Shown here one piece after another: positions 30,775 through 41,846 of a stretch of 64,000 nt of DNA. The stretch's first letter is position 1. Each line of letters opens with the position of its first letter. Origin of the DNA: Hordeum vulgare subsp. vulgare (taxonomy: Eukaryota; Streptophyta; Magnoliopsida; Poales; Poaceae); the NCBI RefSeq assembly GCF_904849725.1, contig NC_058520.1:320675186-320739185 (forward strand). Reading direction: 5' to 3'. The notes below the pieces were generated by a model. That model did not search any database. It was not told the origin of the DNA and saw only the letters and a program-made list of their open reading frames with translations. A program made the position numbers and the translations under genes.

Positions 30775-33700
30775 TCACTTCTTGGTTGATGTAGTGGCAT
30801 GAGCATCCTTGGAGACACGCTTCTTTCTTTGACCAGTTGCAGTGTCTTCTGGTTCTTCATCTGATTCAGCAGTGCGAAATGAAGAAAATGAACTGTCCTC
30901 CAAGTCAGGAACTGGAATAGGCTTGAATTTCTTCTTTGGAGGCCACGACCAGTCGAAGTCTTGAGTAAATTCCAATTCCTCAAGTTCCTCGGGAGTCTTC
31001 AGATGAGCCAAGGTAGCCCAAGTGCGGTCAAATACCTCATGAAGGTAGTATTGTTTTTTCTTCACTGCATTTTGAGTCTCATTGAGGGTTTTCACAATGG
31101 CACCAAATTGGCGTTTCACCCATTTGTGATTCTGATTGACTTTTTGGTGAAGATTGAGAAGAAACATTATGTTAGTCATCACCCTTGGAGCAGTTGGGCT
31201 TGGAGGGTCTTGAATAGCAGTTTCATCATATGAGGAATATGAATCAGCCTTGCGAAGTTGTCCATCTAGGGGACGATTTCCTTCATCGGTCACACACTTG
31301 CCTTCAACAGGTTCAAAAGATGACTTGATGACTTTGATCGGCGGCAGATATCCGAGGTGATTCTGAAAGTCAGCTTGATAGTTGATGATTGATCTGTTCT
31401 TGATGAATCTCATGATCCAAGGCGCATAAATCTTCAACTCATATGGTGACAAAGCATTGTCAGCCAAAGTCCTCAAGAAGAAATCATGAAGATTCATAGG
31501 GATGTCATGAATGACGTTGAACAGATATTCTTCATGATGCCTACGATGTCTTCTTCATTGTCATGCCCTTTGATAGGTGCGATGGCATAGAACAAAATCA
31601 TGTACACCGTTCTGGGCTCATACTTCAAATTCTGCACCAGAAATCGAGTCCTTGGAGGTTGGCCCTTGGCCAAAGGCTTCATGATAACTTCCATGAGCTT
31701 GCACGGTAGTTCTCGTTCATCATACTTTTGACTGTGTCCTCTGAGGGAACTGATATTGGGAGATCTCAAAGGAATTCAGTGGTTGGAGCTTTGGAATGCG
31801 TGCGCTGAGTCATCCAGTCCAATACCCATGTGGTGCTGTATTTTGGGTCGCCTGAGATATGTAGTGTGGCATAAAATTGAAGAATTATGTCCTTGTTCCA
31901 ATCACTGATATCTATGCAGAAAGGCAGTAACCCATCTTCGTGAAGAACATTGAGGACTGGGGCGAAGCAAGGTATTTTCTCCATATCACGGTGAGGAATG
32001 TGATTGTGAAGAAATATCTTATTTATTCCACAGATCACAGAGGCATAGTAGTTGAGCTGATTTCTTGTCCAGAACTTTCTTTGTCTGATGCGAAGCTTGT
32101 CATATGGATTCTCTCCTGTGAAGTACCGACGTTCCTCATAGAATGCTTCCTTCTGAAACTTAGGCCTCTTAGTGAAGGGCTAATGAGGCTTTGGTTGAAG
32201 ATTATGCTCTTGAGGATTAGAGGCCACCACAACTGCAGTTTCTGGATTCACCACAACAATTGCAGTCTCAGCATTTGGAGCAGGAGCATTTTCTTCAGTT
32301 TGAGCATTTTCTTCATTTTGAGGAACTTGCTTATTTGAGGAGGCAGTTTTAGTTTTTGATGCTGCATTTTCTTCAGCTAATGCACCTGATTCTTGTGTTG
32401 ATTGCTCACGAATGCTCTTTTCATCAGAGCCGGTGGAAATCTCAGTGGCAGCTGGAGTTTGAGGGATTTGGGTTGTCCTTGGTGAGTTTGGAAGAGTCTC
32501 TTCCCAGAACTCATCATGGATCACAGGTGTGTTGCATCCAATTTCTTCATCACCCTCCTTTTCTTCAGTAGTCATCGGAGGTGTATTGATTTGAGGAATA
32601 TCATCAATTTGTATTTCCTCATCCATCGGTGTGGATGCACGAGAGCGAGTGTCTTCCATTTTTTCATCCTCTTCGGGAATGACATAGTCCTCGCCGAAAG
32701 GAACAATCATGTACGATGGTGCTACATTGAGAGGAGTAGCATCCACCGGGGTTGATGAAGATTCTGAAGGCATAATCTTTAGATGTTTGGCTTCTGAGGT
32801 TTCTGAAGCCATTGAAGCTTTTCTCTTTTTACCTTCTTTTTCAGCCGCTTTGGTTTTCTTCACATATGATGCACACGGAGTCACGCACTGGTTCATCAGC
32901 GTCAGGCCTGGCAGATTCTTCAACTGGAATATTCTGAGGAATTTCTTCTGCAGCTGGCCCTTCAGTTTCATCTTCCTCAGTCAGTTGAACGGTATAGCTT
33001 GGCTGAGGGTTTGTCTGCTACTTTGGAGCGGCAGCTCTGCTATTGTATTCATCAACTGCAACAGTTGCAGCTTTGATGAATTGCACTTTGACCCCTTTAC
33101 GATCAGCATGAAGACTTGTATACTTGTCCGTGAGGGTTTTGAGTTCAGCCTGAGTTGAAACGAGTTTTTCAGGCGACAAGTTGAGGAGATTCTGCTTCAG
33201 GAATTTCTCCTTTTTTACTTTAGCAGCCTGGCTTGCTTGGCTTTTTGTTCCTTCCATTTAGCTTCATTGATGAAAGTAGCAACCATATGGCTTACACTAG
33301 AAGGAAGCTTCAAATCATCAATCAGTGTGTTTGGATCTTCATACCAGAGGTCAATGAAGTCCATCAATACATTCGGGTCCATTGCAAGAGGAATGGAACT
33401 GCCAGAGGCTTGTGCAACTCGTTCTTGTTTTTTCTGATAATGGCTTGGAGTGTTTCATCATCAAATTCTTCACGTCCTTATGATGCAGAAGGAATGTTGA
33501 TGATTTTGCTAGGACTAGGTCTGGTACCTCTACTAGCAGTCATCTTAGTCTTCAAAAGACTTGGTGAAGATTTTGAAGCGGAGCCAGTAGCAGATGGCAC
33601 AGAGGAACTTGATTGTTCAGATTGAATCTTACTGAGCTGCTTTTGCGGAGGAGGTGAAGATTGTTTTGCAGTTGAGGATTTTGCACTCGTTGCAACTTTC

Positions 33701-34337
33701 CGTGGAAATTGCTCTTTTGACGCAGCAGTTGAAGCTTCTAGTTTCTTCAGCAGAGCCTTCTTCTGAGGAATTGCAGTAGCACATGCCTCAGCAGTTGAAG
33801 AAGTGGCAGCAGTGGCAGCAGCAGCAGAGTCCTCATTGAATTTCGTCACAGCGGTTTTGCCTTTTTCTGCAATTTAGACAAGTATTTGTCTTCTTCATCA
33901 TGGTAATCCTCAATAGTGACTACACTTGAGGGATGAGCTGCTTGTTGATCTCCGTGTGGCTGCCTTTTGCAGGGTGGCTTGAGGGCAAACTTCTTGGCAT
34001 ATTTCAGAGTTACATATTTGTACTCTTTCCACTCTTTTGCCCACCCGCACTCAATATTTTGAAGCCTAATTTTGCGCTTCGCCATGGTCTCTTTACCATG
34101 TATTTCCTCATCAGGTGTACAGTAGTCAGCATATATTTCTTCAGGGATCTCAAAAGGAGTATTCTTCTCCAGCTTCTTGCCACCTTTATGTTTCCGGTCT
34201 TCTTCCATTTTCTTCAGCTGAGGTTTTTGCTAAGGAATTTGAACTCTTGATGATTCTGAAGACACGGGTAAGGTTTCTTCTAGAAATGATGCAAATGAGT
34301 TAAGTTGATGAGAACATAGTGATTCATTAGCTGACAT
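30775..34337 (-). pseudogene. Extra (env-position) ORF of the Maximus-type element, degenerate
   Basis: The proposed start is the ATG at 34337 (MSANESLCSHQL), followed by one in-frame TAG and then a long frame from 34208. Reading down: a basic part (34208-33846, KRKIRLQNIECGWAKEWKEYKYV), an Ala/Ser/Lys-rich low-complexity part (33849-33478), a short coiled-coil part (33257-33018), and an acidic Pro/Thr/Glu-rich part (32971-32180). A globular part (32038-31494) has FAPVLNVLHEDG, ILQFYATLHISGD and TTWVLDWM; the C-terminal 240 codons (31497-30775, MNLHDFFLRTLADNALSPYE) end in a Lys/Arg-rich tail. Frameshifts separate the pieces; total about 1,150 codons. No signal peptide or membrane helix is evident. 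The ILQFYATL...TWVLDW pattern resembles the plant transposon-associated domain of Athila third ORFs. Role unknown. Confidence 0.65.
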
Positions 34338-34734
34338 TTTGTACGTGTGAACAGAGTATAGGTGCGAACAATTTGGATAGGTCATATGCGTTCTTGGATT
34401 TGAGGAAATTGAAGAATTACTAAAGTTGAGAAATTTGACCAGTGAGTTGAGGAATTTGACTAAGCATTCTGATCTTGGGTTCCAGAGTTGTGCAGATTCG
34501 AAAATTTACACAATTGAGGAATCTCGTGAATAATTTCATTGACTTTGTGAAATTCATCAAGTGTTCTAGACATGGGTGTGCACAGCTGAGGAATTTTCTG
34601 AGAAAAACTGATTTCACGAATCTAAAGTGAAATAAGAAATCAACAGGGGCAATAAAAAAGATTTTATTTACCTTGTATGAAGAACACGATGAACTGAGGC
34701 AGTAAAAAGAAGAAGTTCTTCGGTTCATATCTTC

Positions 34735-35030
34735 GGTGCCCTAACTTGGCGACTGAAAATAGCTACGGCGGCGGCATAGGAAGATATTCCGCAGTCGGTG
34801 TGATTCCGGCAAGGGCAAGGGCGAGACAGTTATGATTTTCCTCATCGGCGACGAAGATGCTAACGGCGGCGCTAGGGTTCGAGCTCGAGCGGAGAAGACG
34901 AGAGGGAGAGAAGAGTTTTGACCGAGGGGGTAAGGAGCTATTTATAGCTCACGTGAAAAACTGCTCAGGCTGAAACTTTTGGACCGAACTGCCCTTGCTC
35001 CTTCATCTCCGCTTGACACGTGGTGCCTAC
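34735..35030 (-). promoter_or_regulatory. Internal promoter-like module before the extra ORF
   Basis: In minus sense: a G-box CACGTG (35022-35017, in the ABRE-like context CACGTGTC), a second CACGTG (34955-34950), and directly after it a TATA box GAGCTATAAATAGCTC (34950-34935). A CT-rich leader (CTCTTCTCTCCCTCTCGTC) with AACCCTAG and CCGCCG follows, ending CCAAGTTAGGG at 34752-34740 before the ATG at 34728. A donor-like ACAAGGTAAAT lies near 34680-34670. The spacing of G-box, TATA and leader is that of a plant gene promoter, and it lies between RNase H and the extra ORF. Confidence 0.55.
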
Positions 35031-35318
35031 GATTGAAGTGGTGGAAATCGTGGTTATCCGAACGTGAGTAGTGGGTGTGGTTACTGTTGTAACGTTAAAA
35101 AGATATGAATTTTGAGGATTTCGTTAGAAAGTCCTCAGTTGACAAGGATTCGGTGAGGATTTTGAACACGTGTCAAATAGAACGCATATGAAGAATTGAG
35201 AATAGAATGGGTTGAGCTTAGCATAGAGGGGAATCGGGTCCGATCACATTCACTTAGAGGATATATCAAATTGAAGACTAAGCTATAAGTGAATGATGTT
35301 GAGGACATTGAAAGCTCA

Positions 35319-35350
35319 TTATATATATACATATATATATATATATATAC
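35319..35350. repeat. AT microsatellite
   Basis: TATATATA runs with one C interruption, in the spacer between RNase H and the extra ORF. Confidence 0.9.
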
Positions 35351-35684
35351 TCAAATGAAGATCATCAAAAAGTTTTGAAGAATTCGAAGATTTTGAAGAT
35401 CTTAAAAATTTGAGGATTTTGTAGCAAAGTCTCAGATTGAAGAATTTCAACTTTCAAGAAAAACCAGCTTGAAGAATTTCAAAGTTGGGTGGTGGTCTGA
35501 CCCACCATATAAGAATGATGATTTCATGCGCCTCGTACAATTGTCGTAGGGCCCTGAGAACCAAATTCTTCATTGATTTCTTCACACTTAGAGTGATTTT
35601 CTTCATTGGTTGAAGAAAATCGTTACTTTGTGTGTTGCACATCTAAGTCATCAATTTTGCATAAGTGTTAGGATGTGTGCATGT

Positions 35685-36122
35685 TTACAAGACATTTGAA
35701 GATTCTAGGATATTTAGCTCACACCTCAACTTGCAAAACCTTCTCCCATCCAAGGGCTTTTTGAAAATATCAGCTAGTTGATCATCAGTCTTCACATGGT
35801 TGATGATGATATTGCCCTTGAGGACATGGTCACGAAAAAAGTGATGACGAATTTGGATGTGCTTGGTCTTCGAGTGTTGTACTGGGTTGTAGGCGATCTT
35901 AATTGCACTCTCATTATCGCAGTAGAGGGGCACATTCTTCACGTTGATGTCGTAGTCTCTGAGGGTTTGCTTCATCCATAGCAGTTGAGCACAGCAAGAT
36001 CCAACAGCAATGTACTCAGCTTCGGCAGTGGAGAGTGATACACAGTTCTGCTTCTTTGAGGACCAGCAAACTAGTGATCTTCCAAGGAAATGGCATGTGC
36101 CTGATGTTGACTTGCGAACCAC
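35685..36122 (-). pseudogene. Maximus RNase H domain
   Basis: Copia RNase H. STSGTCHFLGRSLVCWSSKKQ is the usual entry, then LSTAEAEYIAVGSC (catalytic Glu region), LYCDNESAIKIA (catalytic Asp), and KTKHIQIRHHFFRDHV with the conserved His region. It ends DQLADIFKKPLD and a short tail. This domain is open end to end (145 codons), but the upstream RT is broken, so it would not be made in phase. Confidence 0.88.
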
Positions 36123-36188
36123 ACGGTCACTAGCATAATCAAAATCAAAATATCCAACAAGGTGAAGATTTGAGCCCTTGGGGTACCA

Positions 36189-37240
36189 TCATCCTAGTGT
36201 TGGTGTGTGAGCTAAGTATCGAAGAATGTGTTTCACAACCTTATGGTGAAATTCCTTCGGTTTTGCTTCAAAACGAGCACACATGCAAACACTAAGCGTA
36301 ATATATGGACTAGATGCACATATGTACAATAAAGAGCCAATCATAGAGCGATATACCTGTTGATCAAAATATTTACCATTTTCATCAGTGCAGAGGTGGC
36401 CGTTGGTAGGCATAGGTATCTTGACGCCTTTGCATTCATGCATGTTAAATTTCCTCAGAATGCCTTGAGGTATTTTTCCTGTGATATGAATATGCCATTG
36501 CGTTGTTGACGAATTTGCAGATCTAAGAAGAATTTCAGCTCCCCCATCATAGACATTTGATATTCTTCACTCATCATGTAGGCAAATTCATCACTGTAAT
36601 GTTTGTGAGTACAAACAAAAATAATGTCATCGACATATATTTGGCGCACAAATAGTTCATTGTCATAGGATTTTGTGAAAAGAGTAGGATCAAGTGAACC
36701 AGGTTTGGAGCCTTTCTCATGAGGAATTCCTTCAATGTATCATACCACGCCCGAGGGGCTTGCTTGAGGCCATAGAGTGCCTTTTTGAGTTTGAAGACTT
36801 TGTCTGGATGCTTCGGGTCTTCAAAACCTGGGGGCTGAGCAACATATACTTCTTCCTCAAGCGTACCATTGAGGAATGCACTTTTCACATCCATTTGATA
36901 TAGAGTAATATTATGATTATTAGCATAAGCAAGTAATATTCGAATAGCTTCAAGTCTAGCAACAGGTGCAAAAGTTTCATCGAAATCAATTCCTTCAACA
37001 TGTGTGTAGCCTTGGGCTACAAGTCGTGCCTTGTTCCTCACAACCTGACCATCCTCATCTTGCTTGTTTTGGTAGATCCACTTGGTGTCGATGATATTGT
37101 GCTTGTGAGGATTTGGTCCTTTGACGAGTTCCCACATGTTATTTAGCTTGAACTGAAGAAGTTCATCTTGCATGGCTTGAATCCACTCAGGTTCCATGAA
37201 GGCTTCATCGACTTTTGAGGGTTCTGTGATAGACACAAAC
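36189..37240 (-). pseudogene. Maximus reverse transcriptase, frameshifted
   Basis: RVT_2 (Copia RT). The N-terminal frame 37236-36574 contains [51 protein letters not shown] and [24 protein letters not shown], then [18 protein letters not shown] frameshift near 36700 follows. The catalytic YVDDI is in the frame 36649-36455 ([12 protein letters not shown]). The C-terminal part 36443-36189 starts MHECKGVKIPMPTNG and includes RSMIGSLLYICASSPYI. All catalytic motifs are visible, but split over three frames. Confidence 0.88.
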
Positions 37241-37296
37241 GAGGAATGCCCACAAAATTTAACTAAATGTGAAGCTTTTGAGCGAGTGAGAGGACC

Positions 37297-38720
37297 TCAC
37301 GCGTTGATGTCGTCTAGGCTTTTGTCAAGTTCTACTTCATTTGAAATCCTTGGATGAGCTGATTGAAGACTTTGGTTGGGCTGAGGAATTTGATCTGTAG
37401 CATTTTCCTCAGGTGCGCCGGTTTGAATTTCCTCAGTGTTGGGGATGACTTCTACAATAAGTGGTTGTTCCTCAGTAGGAATGATGTCTCCAGTTTCCTT
37501 GAGTTTGATGGCCTCCTCATGAGGTAATTTATCTGGCTTAGGAGACAGTTGCTCTCTTTGCGAGTCATTAGTTTCATCGAACTGCACATCTACAGTTTCA
37601 ACAACCTTGTTGTGAGAGGTGTTGAAGACTCTGTAGGTGTGATATTCCTTTCCGTAACCAAGCATAAAACCCTCATGTGCTTTAGGTGCAAACTTTGAGC
37701 TATCGCGAGGATCTCTAATCCAGCATTTTGCACCGAAGGATTAGAAACCATGTTCAAGAATTCATCCGATTAACCAGTTAACTTGCCGATTAATCCCTAC
37801 TCATAGGGTCGCCGAGTAGACGATAAACCAAAAAATCGTCTGATTAATTGATTAAATGGCCAATTAACTTGCCGATTAGCCCATTAATCCCTCGCCAGCC
37901 AACCGAGCAGCTACCAGTTGATGACTTCCCCAACAATGCTTTGAAATAACTTACAATGGATTTGTTGTCGGTGAGGAGCTCATATGAGGTTTTCTTGAGG
38001 AATTTGTGAAGATATACCCCGTTGATGATGTGGCAAGCAGTGTTGATTGCTTCAGGCTAGAAACGACGAGGAGTCTGATATTCTTCAAGCATAGTTCGTG
38101 CCATTTCAACCAGAGTCCTGTTTTTTCATTCAACGACGCCATTCTGTTGAGGAGTATAAGGAGCAGATAATTCGTGAGTAATACCAAGTTCATCAAGATA
38201 ATCATCAAGACCAGTGTTTTTGAATTCTGTCCCATTATCACTCCTGATGTGTTTGATCTTGACGCCGAAGTTCGTCGAGGCCCTTGAGGAAAATCGTTTG
38301 AAGAGTTCCTGCACTTCAGTTTCATACAGAATGATGTGTACCCGGGTATAGCGAGAATAGTCATCAATGGTGACAAAGCCATATAAAGAAGTTGCATTGG
38401 TTAGAGTAGCATAATGAGTAGGTCCAAATAGATCCATGTGAAGCAATTCAAACGGACGAGTAGTAGTCATGATAGTCTTCGAAGGGTGTTTGGATCTGGT
38501 TATTTTTCCAGATTCACAAGCACCGCAGAGATGGTCCTTGAGGAATTTGACGGATTTTATGCCAATGACATGCTTTTTCTTCGCCAGTGTATGCAAATTC
38601 CTCATACGTACATGACCAAGTCATCTATGCCATAGCCAGCCTTCTGAGGTTTTTGCTAGTAAGCATGTGTCTGGTTGACGGCCTGTGGAAAAATCAACAA
38701 TGTACAAGTCTCCTCTCCTA
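37297..38720 (-). pseudogene. Maximus integrase, with an insertion
   Basis: The zinc-binding part is visible from about 38605 (NLHTLAKKKHVIG ... HLCGACESGK). The core has LLHMDLFGPT (first Asp), HIRSDNGTEFKN (second Asp) and YTPQQNGVVE (catalytic Glu at the end of the frame, 38126). A frameshift and stops follow near 38126 and 38055. Sequence at about 37738-37938 is foreign to Copia integrases. The normal sequence resumes as CKMLD / RDPRDSSKFAPKAHEGFMLGYGKEYHTYRVFN at 37730-37600. The acidic linker to RT ends at 37297. Confidence 0.85.
37738..37938. repeat. About 200-bp insertion rich in GATTAA motifs inside integrase
   Basis: The stretch contains CCGATTAACCAG, GCCGATTAATCC, TCTGATTAATTGATTAAA, CCAATTAACTTGCCG and GCCCATTAATCC. 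It splits the codons between the YFK and GAKCW-like positions of integrase. No terminal inverted repeats or target duplication are evident, so the borders are approximate. Composition and motif differ from the rest of the element. Confidence 0.6.
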
Positions 38721-38741
38721 AAGCCTTCGAAGACTTTGGAT

Positions 38742-39059
38742 TTATTCAGATTCCATGATGACTACGCATCTATATTTTCCAAAGATGACAATCATATCAA
38801 GATCACAAAGCATTGAGACTGACATGAGGTTAAACCCAAGGGATTCGACAAGCATGACTTTGTCCATGTGCCTGTCCTTGCAGATAGCCACTTTGCCAAG
38901 TCCCAATACCTTGCTTTTACCTTTGTCAGCGTAAGTGATTTGCTTCAATGGTGATGGAGTCAGTGGCATATTCATCAATAGGCTTTTATCACCAGTCATG
39001 TGATTTGTGCAACCACTGTCAAGAACCCATTCTGTATTCTTGGGTTTGTCATCCTGCAA
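38742..39059 (-). pseudogene. Maximus protease (Copia type)
   Basis: Retropepsin with the active site WVLDSGCTNHMTG (Asp-Ser-Gly) at about 39025-38990, followed by a DKGKSKVLGLGKVAI strand and a VESLGFNLMSVSMLCDL segment, all as in Copia proteases. The frame is open in this stretch and continues toward integrase with a break near 38742. Confidence 0.85.
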
Positions 39060-39099
39060 ATGAATTAGTACATCTTACCATCTCATATGCTTTAGACTT

Positions 39100-41780
39100 G
39101 AAGAATATGGTATCAATTTCATCACATAAGAAATTCATCATAAACAGTAAATTTGAGGACGTGTGAAATGTTATCATTTCATCAGGTTTATCTTGCATCC
39201 GATCAAGCATTTTCCTCAGGTCTCTAGCAAATTCTTCACATGATGACTTTAATCTGGAGACCTGACCTACAGAAGTGATTAGTTAAATTTCGTCACCACA
39301 CACATCTGAAGGGGTGGCAAACAGTTCATCATCCTGCGAGCACCATATGAGAATGGAGGCATTGAAGCTAAAGCACTTGTTTTCACAGTAGTGGTTAGAG
39401 TAGTCAAATGAATAGGCACAGAAATTCTTTGAGGACTTATGAACATAATGATTTGAGGAATAATGCCCAAATTCATGTCCCTTGTAGTTTCCCTGCATAT
39501 CAGAAATATTAGCGCGAGTACGAGCATAATATTGACCATTTGAGGAATTTGATCCTCGTGAAGACTTTGGTCCACCTAAGGAAATTGATCTCGGTTTCTG
39601 GTTCTTCACACGTGGTGTCATGAGGACATTTACATGAAGATTTTCAGAGCAACTTTTGGGAACCCAGATTTTCCTCGGGGGTGGTCCATTCCTGCACTTA
39701 GTTCCAACATATCGAGCAAATACTTCACCAGATTGATTTTTGAACAGTTTATAATTGGATTCAAATGACTCATCTGAGGAATAGGATAATTCACATACAA
39801 AGCCTGTTAGAGTGGATGGATCGACGGGAGGACCTTTAGCAGCAACCCATGAGGTTTATGGGTACTGCTCAGGTTTCCAGTATGATCCATCAGCATTAAA
39901 TTTCCTCTCAAAGACAATTCCTTCTTTCCTCGGGTTCCTGTTCAAAATCTGCTTTTTGAGCACATCGCAAAGAGTTTGATACCCTTTGAGGCTTTTGTAT
40001 ATGCCTGTCACATACAATTTCTTCAACCCTGCATTTTCGTCAGTAGCATTTGTGGTTTCTTCAAGTGAAGAGTTTCATACCACTGGGACAGTTGAAGAAT
40101 TTGTAGTGATAGAAGCATTTGATGATTCTGGTGAATAATTAGCAGTTCCACGATCGATGCATTTCAAACATGGTGGAATGAATTCAACCTGAGCGCCATT
40201 GATCTATTGAACAAGCAATGAATCATGTTCCATTCGAAGATCATCATGAGACATTCTTAACTTCTCAAGTTCAAGCTTCCTTTGAAGAAATTCATAGGAA
40301 ATTTCTCATGATCAGCCAAGAGTGTGCCATAACGATCTTGAAGACTATCAAATCTAGACTAAAGACTTTTCACATCTTCAGTGAGGACTTGTGTACGATT
40401 CATTTCATCATTTAACAGATGATCGCTTTTGTCTAGAAATTTTTGAAGCTTTTCAATGGCACACTGTTGCTTAGTGGAAATGTTGGCAAGTTTATAGTAC
40501 CTGGGTTTTTGATAATCATCAGGTTCACAGTCACTAGAATCAAAGAAGTATGGTTTGGTACCTTTGAATGTTTTGCCATGAAGCAATAGGTTAGAGCAAA
40601 GTCATCAACATTTGCATGAGTGTAGATAGCATTGTCATTTTCTTCAAGGTTGAAGATTGACTTGCTGACGAATGTGGTAGCCAGTGCAAGACTTGCCACA
40701 CCATACTCCGAATCCTCTTCAGAACCTTACTCTTCATCACATTCCTCTGATTCTTCTTCATAATCCATTTCCTTTCTGAAACTGGTCTTCTTGTGCAATG
40801 AGGACTTTGAAGATTTCTTTTTTTTCTTCGAGTCATCAGAACTTTCATCCTTGTATTTCTTCTTCCTTAATTCCTTCACTCAGCAAGGACAGTCAGTAAT
40901 GTAGTGACCAGATTTCTTGCATTTGTTGCAGGTTCTTTTCTTGTAATCCTCAGGTGAAGATTTTGATTTCCTCATATATCTTATTGAAGATTTACCGAAC
41001 TAGCCACGCTTTGTGAACTTGTGGAATTTCCACACGAGCATGGCAAGTTCCTGTCCCACTTCTTTAGGGTCACCAATGCTGCAATCTGAGTCTTCTTCTT
41101 TGGATGAGGAAATAGCCTTAGCCTTCAGCGCACGAGGTCTTGAGTAGCTTGGTCCATACAGATACTCCTTTTTCTTGTTGGAATTCATGAGTATTGAGTC
41201 TCTCGAGTATATCAGCAAGATCAAGAATTTTGTAGTCTCTTCATTCTTGAATCATCAGAACTAGTGTGTCAAATGATGGATCAGGAGATCTTAGCAGTTT
41301 CTTCACAACTTCATGGTCAGTGATGTCTCTAGCTCCCAGTGCTTGCGGTTCATTTGAGATGTCAGTGAGGCGATCAAAGGTATCTTGGCAGCTTTCATTG
41401 CCAAGCATCTTGAAGCTATTGAAGAGATTGTGAAGATCAACAACACGAGAGTCTCGCTGTGTTGAGACTCCCTCATTGACTTTGGGCAGCCTATCCCAGA
41501 TAAGCTTAGTTGTGCCCGAAGCACTCACTCTGCCATACTGACCTTTGCTCAGATGACCACAGATGATATTCTTTGCTTGCGAGTCAAGTTGCTTGAACTT
41601 CTTCACATCAGCGGCAGAGATAGTAGCAGTGATGGAGGGAACACCATGTTCCATAATATACCGGAGATCATTGTCAATAGCTTGAAGATGCATTTGCATC
41701 TTGGTCTTCTAGTAGGAAAAATCCTTTCCTTCGAAGGTAGGACATCATGCAGTAACCTTGATCATACTAGCGGTTGACAT
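39100..41780 (-). pseudogene. Maximus gag, long, with zinc knuckle, degenerate
   Basis: Starts at the ATG at 41780 (MSTASMIKVTA), about 55 bases after the PBS, with stops near 41747 and 41711. The UBN2-type capsid domain is open at 41699-41241 (IICGHLSKGQYGRV, WDRLPKVNEG, DTFDRLTDISNE). A linker follows (41224-41000). The zinc knuckle CNKCKKSGHYITDC is at 40889-40930, and coiled-coil and acidic stretches run through 40848-40359. The last part (39621-39279) is Ser/Asn/Tyr-rich. Several stops and frameshifts. The total of about 890 codons fits SIRE/Maximus gag. Confidence 0.82.
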
Positions 41781-41832
41781 AACTAAAATCGAGGTGGTTA
41801 AACCAAAATCAAACAGAACAAGGGAGTACCTT

Positions 41833-41846
41833 GCTCTGATACCAAT
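41833..41846 (-). promoter_or_regulatory. Primer-binding site of the Maximus-type element
   Basis: Minus strand ATTGGTATCAGAGC next to the 5' LTR; TGGTATCAGAGC is complementary to initiator-Met tRNA. Confidence 0.93.

Noticed and set aside
32709..33158. 149-codon plus-strand frame with hydrophobic stretches
   Set aside because: Antisense to the Maximus extra ORF, whose low-complexity Glu/Lys/Thr codons give Phe/Leu/Ser-rich reverse translations.
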